A program made the translations under genes and the position numbers. Below the pieces are notes generated by a model. The model worked only from the letters and a program-made list of their open reading frames with translations. It was not told the DNA's origin and made no database searches. From Coptis chinensis (Eukaryota; Streptophyta; Magnoliopsida; Ranunculales; Ranunculaceae), in the NCBI GenBank assembly GCA_015680905.1, contig CM027383.1, forward strand, positions 87,515,001 to 87,579,000: 64,000 nucleotides of DNA. The letters are read 5' to 3'. Positions 36,046-46,810 of this stretch are shown here, one piece after another. Each line of letters opens with the position of its first letter. The first letter of the stretch is position 1.

Positions 36046-37571
36046 TGTTTTGTTATGCCCAAAGGAGGCTTTGTGATTATGTGTATGGAAAGCCCAGAGA
36101 TGGCTGTGACTCACAAGTTACGAGTTTACAAGATGAAAGTATGTTTCCTGGAGGCGATATCCCACTTGGGACATATGTCTTGTAGTGGTACTCGGTGTGA
36201 GTGAGGCACACGGATATGTGTGATTTGGCAAATGTGTGTAGTGCAAATCGTGGAGTAGGAACTAAAGGTTGGGCTGTGTCTTTGAATAAATGAGTTAACG
36301 AGATAATTAATAAGCAAAGTAAAATATTGATTTTTACGTGTGATGGAGTTATTGCATATGATGTATATAATTTCTTATGAGAAATATATACGTGGTTTGT
36401 ATGAGTTGATACTCACGAGGGATGAATGTACTTCTTGGTTGTGACTTTTCCTCGTTCTCATAAGTAGACGAGTGATACTAAAGTAAAAATATATGAATTG
36501 TGTGATATTATGGATATGAAGTGTGACGGTGAATAATATTAGTAAATGATTGTGATTTCTATGTGACTGTGAATTGACTATAACTTGATATGTTATTACG
36601 AAACTATTAATGACTTGTGATAGTATGAGATCTATGGTTATGCATGCAGAAACTTTATAACGTAATGATGTCATATGAATGACTACCCTTGATATAGGTA
36701 TTATGATAAGTGGTACTCCCCAAAGATACGGGACGAACCAGGTTACATCAATTAGACTTCAATGTCTTAAATGAGGTTTGATTATGAATGGAAATTTGAC
36801 TGGCTGGGATAAATCATTTTATTTTGATGTCTAACTCTGTTTTGTAGGAGGGTAGGATCTATTAATCTTTTCTGCAGGGACGTAAATATCCTACCCTAAG
36901 ACGACGTGTTGGCTTAAAGGTAAGGTATACCAAACTCAAATTTAATTAGGTTATCATATGTACATTTAATAAATGGAATGTAAGTGGTATTGTATTGTGA
37001 GTTGTTTTGGAAAGTTGGAATGACGAGTACTGTTATATGAGATTCTTGGAATTTGTATGTTGGGGGTGAAATCTTACTTGGGAAGAAACTACACGCCGTT
37101 TTTGGAAAACGGAACTATATTGTCTTCCAAGTTGAAATTGTTGGTAATGTTATATTTATTCATTTGAAAGATTAGTATATATATTTTGTTGTTAGTCTAC
37201 TCATACCAGCAAATTCAATTTGCTGACCCATGTTTGCTTTGTTTTGCAACGTGGGTGTGTTCTTGGGAACATAGATGGTGAAGTGCAGTGGATAAGGACA
37301 CGTGATTTGGAGTTGCTTTTGGAGTCTTCTGGTTTAAGATTTTCTGAAGGGTACGGATTTGTTTTGAGATAGATGTAATAGAGTTGGCCAGTTTCTTTGT
37401 AGTTTAGTAATGTGATTTAAGGATTGTCCCTTTTAGTTTTCTTTTGATTTCAGTTTTGTATATATATCGTGTTTGATAACAGGGTTTTGGGTTTTGTTTC
37501 ATCTCGGGTTTCCAGATAATTGAATATAATTGTTTTAAATATTGTCTGGAAATTTGGGGTGTGACAGTATG

Positions 37572-38018
37572 TCACTACATTATGGATTCCATATAGTAAA
37601 GAAGATTTATGTTAAAAAGAGAGTTATGGAGTTCTGACAGGTTATTTTCATACTTGCCATGTGTTCACAGTGCAAACGTGTTACATCAGATTGTATCTTA
37701 ACTGCTAGCATGGCTGAACAGACATAACAAAATGGGCCATTACCGAAAAAGTTACATCAAAATGAGCAAAAAGACACAGATAAGTGCTTCAGTTTAAAAA
37801 AGTTGTCAAGCGCTTGTCGAGTCGAGTGCTTCAAATACATACATCGTGAGCATTATAGAGTTGCAATCATAAAAATGTCAGGTTACATCTTACCAAACTA
37901 AAACTTGCAATCAGAAAAAGAGAGAAAAATGTTAGAATACATCTTACAAGGAGCCATGTTACAAAGCTATAACAGTGCAGAAGTTCAAAGTTGAACTTTG
38001 CATTACACATTACATTTT
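37572..38018. other. 3' flank of the zinc-finger gene, nothing recognised
   Basis: No coding signal. It may hold the 3' UTR of the minus-strand gene that ends at 38019. Confidence 0.4.
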
Positions 38019-38939
38019 TCAATTTATTTTTAGGTTTGAGAATTCAGACAGAGTCATTTTCAGTGTAACAATGGGTTCCGCAGTCAAAGTGGTTGTTTTC
38101 TTTCTTGATGCCATCTTCACTGCATCACGAAGCCATTGAAATCCCTGGCAGCTCTTGCATTTCAAATACTTTTCTCCAACATTTAATCCATACTTGGTAG
38201 TCTTAACAATCCTCCTCCCCTTACAGTCTTTTGTATTGCATTCACAGTTTACCCAAGGGCACTCGTTCATCCAATGGCCTGGCTGACCACACTTAAAGCA
38301 TTCGTTTGTTGATGAGCTTGATCCAAAAAGTTGATCAGAAACAGCTTTATCCAACCATTGCAAATAACTTCGACATGAATCATACTGGCACTTCAAGTAC
38401 TTCCTTCCTGGATTGCTTGTTGTTTGCGATTTGCCCAATAATCGGATCCCATCACGTGTAGCTTCTTTATAGCGAGAGTACATAAATTGGCACTCAATAG
38501 CTGAGTGTCCAAGTTGATCACATACCTGACATTCAACCCGTGGTGAACGAAATATGTACTTCTCAATTTGAAACTCATGAAAATAGCGACAATGAACAAA
38601 TGTCTCGATCAGCAACTAATGCAGAAATTAAACTTCTTAATAGGCTACTTCAGACCAATAGCTCAACCAAGTTCAATTATTCAAGAATTACTAATCCATG
38701 AAGGAAGGAAAACCTTCATATAACTAACAAATTTTTTCATGCTATTTATACTTGATAAATTAAAATTCCTCATTAAAATTTATCTCTGTTAACATTTCAA
38801 AGATCAAATTCTTCGTGCTCTTTATACTTGATAAAATTCTAAGTGAAGAATGACACTCAATAACTCAAAATTTTCTCTTATTTACCCCTAAAACTTAAAC
38901 TTAATCAAACTCATGAATTTAAAGGGAAATTACCTTCAT
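38019..38939 (-). CDS. Two-exon CCHC/GRF zinc-finger protein, apparently intact
   Basis: Exon 1 coding is ATGAAG (38934-38939) ending at donor GTAATT. Intron 38616-38933 ends TTTCTGCATTAG. Exon 2 (38615-38019) stays open to its stop, giving about 200 residues starting MKLLIETFVHC. Zinc motifs in order: CCHC knuckle C31/C34/H39/C44; a partial GRF-like NPGRKYLKC...C...W (70-91); CCHC knuckle C108/C111/H116/C121 (CFKCGQPGHWMNEC); a second GRF-like finger from C126 (CEC...GLNVGEKYLKC...FQW). CCHC and GRF fingers bind single-stranded nucleic acid and occur together at the C-terminus of plant topoisomerase 3-alpha and in stand-alone proteins. TATAAA lies about 120 bp upstream. It could be a derived fragment of a larger gene, but no break is visible. 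Confidence 0.6.
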
Positions 38940-39057
38940 GTTTGCAAAATTAACGTGCTCTTATGCTTGATTGGATCTTATGCAGTAGCAATAACTGAGA
39001 ATTTTTTTTAAAAAAAAAGGTAAAAACCCTCAACCCTAACCCTAGATGTTGATGCTG

Positions 39058-39066
39058 TTTATAAAA
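39058..39066 (-). promoter_or_regulatory. TATA box of the zinc-finger gene
   Basis: Minus-strand TTTTATAAAC lies about 120 bp upstream of the inferred ATG at 38939. TATA boxes usually lie 25-35 bp before transcription start, which would leave a 5' UTR near 90 bases. Confidence 0.45.
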
Positions 39067-39129
39067 GAAGAGGAAAGGTAAAAGGAGGGACGGGTTATAC
39101 TGTTGGAGCATACGGAGGGAACAAATGTA

Positions 39130-39265
39130 TTGACAAACTTATATTAAAACAGTAGATGTAGCATACTCCAATTGAGCCACTAGATGTACCATACTACTAT
39201 TAAACTACTATCTCTAGCATACTCCTATTAAACTACTATCTGTAGCATACTCCCATTAAATCACT
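39130..39265. repeat. Short tandem repeat of about 27 bp (GTAGCATACTCC)
   Basis: Four or so variants of ACTACTATCTGTAGCATACT plus CCTATTAA. Related units occur at 32283-32340, 7 kb away. Confidence 0.75.
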
Positions 39266-41019
39266 ATATTAGATTTAATAAGTATTTCGAGCGATGGAAA
39301 AGTGGTAGAGCTATATTGGAATAAGAGTCTTTTCCAATGTGTACACCATAATGAAATATGTCGATGATAATTTGAACGCGAAAACGTAGTCGTAATTTGA
39401 ATGTGAACACTCAAGTACCACACATACCTGTAATTTGAATGTGAACACTTAAGTACCAAATATACTCATAATTTCATTTAAAAACATAGTCGTGATTCAA
39501 AAACCAAACCACAATGTTTAGGCATTGAAACACAAACTTAAACACTTAAGAGCAACCCAAGAGTGAAACACCAAACTACATTACAACCAGTCAACCACAA
39601 TTCTCATATGCTATTTATTGTATCATAGACACATGCTATAATGATTGAAAGAAGATGAGGGCTTCTCACATTATGTTTTTCTGCATTTTGATTTACATTT
39701 CTTTTCATACTTACTTGTCTTACTTTATACTATATGAGGCCCTAGTATATATGCTATTATTTGATACTAGGACTACCAAATGGCATTGCATGTAGTAACC
39801 TAATTACAATTTAGTAGAAAGTCCATTATCTTTTCTCTTATTTTATGGTTGTCTCCATCAAATGAAGTCCAAATGTATGTTAATTACCAATAAGAAAAGA
39901 AAACAATACAAGTTTACAATTTGATATTATGAAGGTAAGCTATACAATACATAATATTTATGTTCTACCTAATCTAACATGAGTAGAATACTTATGTTGT
40001 CATTTTCTTTTCATGTGTAGAGTACTTATGTTGTACCTAATCTAACTTGAGTAGCCATCTAATTTCTTTAAAAAAATAAAGTAAATCAAAATAAAAAACA
40101 AAGGCTCCATCAATAAACACGCCCCAATTCTGAAACAATTATATACCTAAGATACATGACTTTTCTAGAAAAATTTCAACAGAGTCTCCTTTGTATTTTC
40201 AACATTTCATAAATATCAAAGACCTGTCATAACCTGAAAATTAAAATAATATACTTCTCAGTCATTAACCCAGCTACTTAACCATCTCGACGAATGCCAG
40301 AGCAGTTAAATAACTGGTTGACAAAAATGAGATCACTGCAATAGAAAGACTTAGTACGCCAAAGAACTTAAATGTCTTGACTAATTAAAGATCATCCAAG
40401 CACCTTGTACAAAGCCATTACCGAAAACACAAATTAAATATATACTTTTGTGTCCGATAGCTATCAAAAGGTTTACATCATTAACAAATGATACTTACTA
40501 TACAACTTTCTAAAAGAGGTCCAAAGATAATACCTAGGGACTTTCTGAGTTCTGATGGTACTTACATCAGAACCTTCCACTAGGTTTGTATAACACACAT
40601 GTTCTGGATACTAAAAAGCATACTCCATCTAAGAACTAATACACGATATCCAACCTGCGACATTACAATTGATATGTCGAAAGTAACCTCTAACAAAAAG
40701 AAAAAGTTCCCTATTTTTACCTAGAACTCTACCCCACATTACCTACAATGGTACCACATCAACTATCCAACATTGCACCTCCATCACACAACTTACACAG
40801 ATATGGACATAAGTTATAAAGTTCAATCATCGAAAAACAAGTTTTATTCCCAAGCTTAGCAACCTAGCTCTCATTCCTGTAACAGTTGCCTCTTTGACCT
40901 AGTTACTCTGACAGGTGCTTGTTCTTTTTACATCCTTTGCCAGACCGGTATCGCTTCTTCCCCCCTGACTGTACAGGTGTGTTCATGGGATCCCAAAGAT
41001 CCCAGCATCGCTGGTCGTC
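39266..41019. other. Intergenic, nothing recognised
   Basis: AT-rich. GTAATTTGAATGTGAACACT repeats near 39390-39450. No family-like ORF or splice context seen. Confidence 0.4.
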
Positions 41020-41410
41020 GAGACTAATGGAAGCGTAGCACCTAAGGGAGCAAGACATGGAGGCATAGTCATAGACCTAATGGGAACTAGTATAATGTGC
41101 TATACAGCTGAAGCTAGGTCGTACAAGAACAATCTTACATAAGGAATTACAAGCTATTCGATCTTAATGGCTTGAAATTGTGTATACTACCAGGTAGGTT
41201 ATAAGAAGATAGAGATTGCAACTGACTCGACATTCTTAACAAGACATAAACCATGCCATGGTCTGTTGAAAATGAGGCGATAGAGATTTGGGAGTTAATG
41301 CAACAGCTTAGCCAAGTGAAGGTTGTTAATTTTTTTAAAAAAAAGTCTAATAGAGCAGCTGACTTTTCAGCCTCCCTAAGGGGTCCAGAAGGGAAAGATA
41401 GATCTTACAT
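41020..41410 (+). pseudogene. LINE RNase H remnant
   Basis: Frames read TNGSVAPKGARHGGIVIDLM, then KKIEIATDSTFL, and after a shift IWELMQQLSQVKVVNFFKKK and SNRAADFSASL. The DGS-like start, TDS and N(R)AAD blocks are the landmarks of the RNase H domain ending plant L1-type ORF2. Several stops are present and nothing upstream of it was recognised as the rest of ORF2. It lies opposite in strand and just beyond the end of the PMD gene. Confidence 0.6.
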
Positions 41411-42151
41411 GTAGTAATTCTATTTATGTAGGAAATAGAAATAGGTTGTTATTTAGCACGAAAACATAAAATATTCTTTAAGTGTTAGTAGAGTTTCACC
41501 AAGTTGTGTCGGCAATGCATTTGTCTCCTTCAAAGTCTTCTTTTTCTGCGGGTATTTTCTTTGATACTTTTGGTATTCCACGGTGACATTGTAATCAGGT
41601 TAGAGGAGCTCTAAAAATATTTTGAATTCATGTCATTACCACTTGCAATAATAAGATGCTTCAGAGTAGTGTGGCTTATAAAAGCCCCACGCCGTGACGA
41701 TAACAATCTCATTAGGAAATTTAAAATTAATATTGGTTAGACAAACTACCTGGAGTGACATTAAGTGAAGAATGTCCGGGTCGTCGGCGCATACAAGTTT
41801 TATTTGGGGGGCCAGCTTTAATTGCTTGGATTTCTCTCTGTTTGGCCATATCTGGCTTCTTCTTCATTGGACCATCTAGATAGGGAAATAATAAACATTT
41901 TAGATGATAAGTCCTCAAGTTCTTATACCTTATAAAAATTTTGGGAAAAATTTAACTTTCATGATACACAAATATATAAGGATGATAAGATACTATCGAC
42001 TTACCATCCATTCCACAATCCCTGGTGCTTTCCACAGTAGTCACAATAGGAGGTGGACTCTGTGGATGACAACCTGTTGAACCTGCTACCTCATCGACGG
42101 AGATTGGAGCTGCTTGCTCAATCGTCTCGGACCTCTTTTTCACCAGAACAT

Positions 42152-43500
42152 CTATATACGCCACAAAATGATATATATTAAAGAGGTAGATGAAATGGCC
42201 GTATATAAAACATCTTCTATTTAAAGCAACAACCTCTATTTTAACATTCTCTACACAATCTTAGACCATCACTTAATTAACTCCCCATAATTGGTCCATG
42301 TAAAGACAAGAGCAGGAGTACTTTTTAAAAAAAAAAAAAAAATTTATCAAGGCAAATTCAAACTTTGAAGATGGTAATAAAAACACATTAAAGTTGCTAC
42401 GATGAACAGACTTCCTTCTCCTCTCTCTAGTGCGCCTTCCGTGTCCACAGAAGTAGGGAGTGCCTCTGTGCTGCAAAAGGCAAACACAGCCAGGGCCCAG
42501 GAGTCAAGAGTGATGACACCCTACTTCATTGAAAAACCCTATTTGTCACACCCTCCCATGATTTTGAACACATAACCCCTAAACTCCTCGCCAAGAGCAT
42601 CTCCATTAACCTCTAGTGAAATTATCTTTTCATAATTATAATTGTAATTGTTTATTGATTTTAATTATTATACACATATATTACTTTATAATATAACAAA
42701 ACGCGGGAAACACGTTGCTCAATACTTGTTCTCGGTCACTTTTAGTGAATTCTTAGCTTCGACATTGCACCAACCTTGGATAACATGTAAAAGCCTCAAA
42801 GGTGTTCCTATATCACAAGAAACCGCATCCAACACGCCTTCTGTTATTTTTCCAAACTCATTTTCAATGGAGTTATTATGCACACAACCAAGTTTCAAAT
42901 TTTTAATAGAGCCCAGATTAGCTGATTAGAAGACTGTAGAAACTACATAATCCTCTTCAAAACATGCACATCACATGAAATGAAAATGAAAATAAAGAAG
43001 ACCTGTTTGGTGAAGAAACTATGTATACATTCCAGTCCAAACATTCCCAAAATTTTACCACTATAACCCAAGTGCATGAGCATGGATCACAATCTAAAGC
43101 ATGGTTTAATCCTAGGTACAAAAGCAATTCCCAACTTGCCACCACAGAATGAGCATGGTTTAATCCTAGGAACATAAAAACGTAGGGCATACAAATTGTT
43201 TTGCGCTATAAGATGTGGGACCCCATCAGGATCACTGGCCACAAATCCACCCCTGCAGATCTCTGGCTATAATATTAAGGCTACTCTGCTGTCCCTTGTA
43301 AGACCAACCGCATTCTTCTATATATCCGAGTGTTAGACAAGTCTTCATCTTTTTTATTTTCTTATGGCTATCAGCTCCATTTTCAACTGTTAGGACCATG
43401 ATCGAGCTATCAAGCAACACCCTACCTGTCCATCATGATCCCTGAGTAATCAACCTAGTCCCTGGCACTCGTCCTCGTAAGACTGCCCATGAGTTTTGAG
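42152..43500. other. Part of PMD intron 6, nothing certain
   Basis: A minus-strand segment at 42360-42480 following TTTTGCAG reads [20 protein letters not shown] in one frame and could be a skipped or extra exon, but no donor was found. The rest is non-coding. Confidence 0.3.
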
Positions 43501-43539
43501 TTTTATAGTTGACCTCTCTGGAGGTGTCAACAAGAGACG

Positions 43540-46440
43540 CATTGGCATCCAAAGAAGCAAGGGTGAGCTAAAACCCCGCATTCCATAATGGCATAAAAAT
43601 AAGACTCTAAGGGCTTTTGGGCTTAGCATCTGAACAAAGACACGACCCGTATTCTTTTATGTTTCCGGTTAGTATTTTGTTTTTCCGGAATCAGAGGAGC
43701 AGCCAAAGGGGCACCTATTTGCATATGAAAAGCGGTAAAGTCCTCCCCTTGCTTTCGGGTTAGGAAAATACTCTAACCTCACCATCTAAAAATTCGAAGA
43801 AAAGTATACCATATCGAACGAAGACCTATAGATTCCGGATCTGAGATTGAGCACCTTTTCGGCCGATTCTGGGGAAAAGCTAGAGTCATGGACAGTACGA
43901 GACACTTTCCTGATTACCTTTTTCCACCAATTGATACAGGACCTTTGGCTTAACACCAGAAATGCTTTACCAAAGGGAAGTAAGTAGGTTCGAAAAGGCT
44001 TGTCTCGTCTGGCCCAAATCAGCTTCATCACTAGTTGCAATAATGAATCTAATGGCCTACAATAAAGCCTTTTATCATGATAAAATGGTTTTTCCTACTT
44101 AGTGAGCATTTACCTGTAAGAACTTAATTCCTAGCATCCAAAAATGGATAGTTGCAACTCCGTAAAATTGAATGTAGTAAATATTTTCTTACATAAAGAA
44201 ATATACGTCTAGATGTGGATGACATATAGATATTCTATGGGTCTATTTTCTTATTTCTTTCTTATTCAATTGATAGTTTGTAATCGAGGGCGATACACTG
44301 AACACTAATATGAGGTAGGTTGCAGCTATAGTCAGAACTCCAACTAGGCCAATATATAATAAAACATGACCATAACTCTTTTTCTCTTTATATCGTTCAA
44401 TTATATATAAATAAAATATAGGGTAGGGCTTTCACCTCCACCAATATGATACAACAAACAAAATTTTGGGAGGTTTCTTTTCTTCCTCTCTTATTAGTAT
44501 TAATGCCTTTGCCCGGAGGCCTTCTTGCACCAGATCTTATAGATAAAAGACTGTCTTAGTGTATGCCCCACGACAAAAGGGACCGACAGTAGTTGGAATC
44601 ATCAACTTTATTGATTGCAACCCTTTATGGGCACCACTCTATATCCAATTTTTACGAATCTAATAGCCAATCTTGAGGGAAACCCTGAGTGGGCTCATTG
44701 CAGATGAACAAGGAGCCTTCATAAAAGGTAGGCTGATTTATTACAATTCACCGTTTGGAACCTTTTCACTCTGCGGGGAGAACCAGCCATGTTAATCAAA
44801 CGTCGACATGGCCTCGGCATACGAGTCGACCTTTTTAAAAATGAAGCGAGAAAATAATTAGCCTTTGCTGAATCTCTGAGAAAATGGATCAGAGCATGCA
44901 TAGCTAATCAATCTATTGAACCCTTTTTTTTTTAGGGAGGAGGATTCATCCATGCGACCAAAAGCCTGGGGCAGGGATGCCCGTTATCCCCGTAAGGAGT
45001 TAGTGGCTGAAATGTTGAACAGAGCCCTCAAGAAAGAACAACGATAGGAGAAACTTATGGGACTAAAAACCGGGGATCCCGGCTCCCCTGATTTACCAAT
45101 TTGCTGATGACACTGTCATCATAACGGGTATAAATCGAGCAACAATTACCTTTTTTTCCTTTGTTTTCTTATGGGGGAATTTATTATTATTATAGTAAAT
45201 AAGATTCTATTTTTGAATGTTCCGGTACTGGATAGGGCATTTGATTAAGGATACTAAACCCTTGAGAGTCGGGATAAAAAGCTCGTTCCTAAGACTTTGT
45301 CGATAAAGCGGTATAGAGCATAGTTAAATGCGGGTAGAACGTAAAGTGCATCGAAAGTGCTTGCTTCATCTAAAGAGAAAGAGCTAATCCGAGTTTGTAA
45401 GGAGGTTGTAATTTCCTTCTGGCTTCTACCCTCGGATGAAAGAAGTGCACGGGTAGAGCAAGAACTATGACCGGGTAGACCGGGGATGGGAGTTGGCTAT
45501 GAGCTAGACTAGAGGGAAAGCTACGAATCTAAGAGCAATGCGCTAATCAACCTAGTAGGATCGGGTAGGTAAGTTAATTAATAAGGGTCTCAGGGCCTGG
45601 CGATGAAAGCTTTTCAAATAAACCTAATAGTGTTAATAGGGGGGTTTCCCGATTCCTTATGTGATGCCTTTATTTGATCCCGTCCCGAAGTTCCTTTGGC
45701 ATGATCGGTTTGAAGTTCTTTCTTTCATAAGATAGTATTTTGATTTTCAGAAATCAGAATAGCTGTTGAGCGGAAGGGTTTTGTATTACTTGGTTGGGAT
45801 AAGGGTGCAGCAGCAGTTGTAAGAGTAGTAGAACCGATCGCAATGGAAACATCTTGAGCAAATCCCTTTCTCATTATGAACCTACTTTCTTCCGTCACGG
45901 TAAGAAGCCCAAGCAAATGAACTACATCGAAAGACAAAGCATTTCCCTTCCTCACTACCATCTCGAGAGCAAAGAAGAAGAAGAAAAAACATCGAAAAAA
46001 AAAAAGCGAAGCAGCTTTCTTTGGTTTTGCTTCTAACTAAGGCTAAGGGACTTGGATAGTAAACCTAATAAAAAAAAAGCCACCCTAGTGAGGTGCAATG
46101 CTGAAACTGTTACCGATAAACCCTACGTAAGTCGAATGGGATCGGGTAGAGAACTAGTCCCTTGCCCGGCGGGATTGGAGGGGGTCTATTAGCACGGGGA
46201 CGACTTGTTAGAAGAATCCCTACGACATCCTTAAGAGGCTCAAAGATCTTGAAAAAGAACGAGTGAGGGCGTGTCCAATCTCTTTCTTCGCGAGGAACCA
46301 AGCGAAAAAAAGAATAAGGCAACACACTCTTTGTCTGAACGGGCTTAACCGGCTTTGATGACAAGATGCTTCGAATAATCCTACAAGGCTGATAGAGACA
46401 AGAAGACTAAAGAAAAGAGGGATATGTAAGAACATATTAG
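43540..46440. other. Probable mitochondrial-DNA-like insertion (NUMT) with LINE piece
   Basis: Within PMD intron 6, about 2.9 kb differs from its surroundings. It is less AT-rich and full of phrases common in plant mitochondrial spacers (GGGTAGACCGGGGATGGG, CTTGCCCGGCGGGATTGG). ORFs such as 46110-46364 (minus; KPVKPVQTKSVLPYSFFRL...) have the look of unconserved mitochondrial frames. No standard mitochondrial gene was recognised, so origin is inferred from composition and style only. The LINE reverse-transcriptase piece at 44620-45150 lies inside it; such pieces are known in plant mitochondrial genomes. Confidence 0.4.
44620..45150 (+). pseudogene. Degenerate LINE reverse transcriptase
   Basis: Across shifting frames: LSGLIADEQGAFIKGRLIY (QTAFIPGR-like), DMASAYESTFLKMK (the first catalytic-Asp block, Asp followed by AYE), GFIHATKSLGQGCPLSP (LRQGDPLSP-like) and YQFADDTVIITG (FADD box). 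Order and spacing fit a LINE reverse transcriptase. Many stops. It lies within the mitochondrial-like segment, so it may have travelled with it. Confidence 0.65.
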
Positions 46441-46479
46441 TATGGATCCTAGGGAATCACAAACCAAGGGGAATCTCAC

Positions 46480-46810
46480 AAGCCAATTGTCTTGAACATT
46501 GTCTTTCTGGAAACTATCAGCCCCTAACTAGAGGGGAATATTGAACACAAACATGTGTATGCCTTCCAAAAGCCCTTCCCATAGCAAGTAGATTCTTTAC
46601 TTCTCAATACTCAAGACTGTGTCCTGGAAATCTAACCCATACAAGAGCATGACTTTGAAATTGTTTATCACCAGAAAACTTAGGTGACCATTGATTTAAT
46701 CTCAAAGATCGAAGTGCCTTGTTCCCAAACCCTATGGTAGTCACTTTCATCAGAAAATGTTACCATGATATAGCCTCTACCGAGAGGGATTACCAAACAT
46801 TATTTTTTGG
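46480..46810 (-). pseudogene. LINE ORF1 (DUF4283) fragment
   Basis: Minus frames read LGNPLGRGYIMVTFSDESD, WEQGTSIFEIKSMVT, then PKFSGDKQFQSHALVWVRFP and GHSLEY, a TGA where Trp is expected, and EVKNLLAMGRAFGR. This is the DUF4283 domain found at the N-terminus of plant LINE ORF1 proteins. It lies in PMD intron 6, on the same strand as the host gene. Confidence 0.65.

Larger units (their letters stand above)
33482..37566 (+). mobile_element. Long TA...CA-ended element, copy 2 (solo-LTR-like)
   Basis: It begins TATAACAACCCTATTTTTAT and ends TTTGGGGTGTGACA. A perfect 5-bp duplication GTATG flanks it (33477-33481 and 37567-37571). It shares ends and internal blocks with the inverted copy at 16219-19194 but is longer (4,085 bp), partly because of a 190-bp tandem array at 34530-35060. 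No polyprotein ORF. The two copies with different duplications show that the ends are real and that the family moved. A solo LTR of a large gypsy-like element with TA...CA termini is the best reading. Confidence 0.78.

Noticed and set aside
45150..45600. Mitochondrial tRNA gene in the organelle-like segment
   Set aside because: No cloverleaf with TTCRANNC arm and acceptor pairing could be built from the sequence.
46110..46364. Minus-strand 84-codon ORF as a functional gene
   Set aside because: Lies in the mitochondrial-like segment within an intron; no conserved family recognised.
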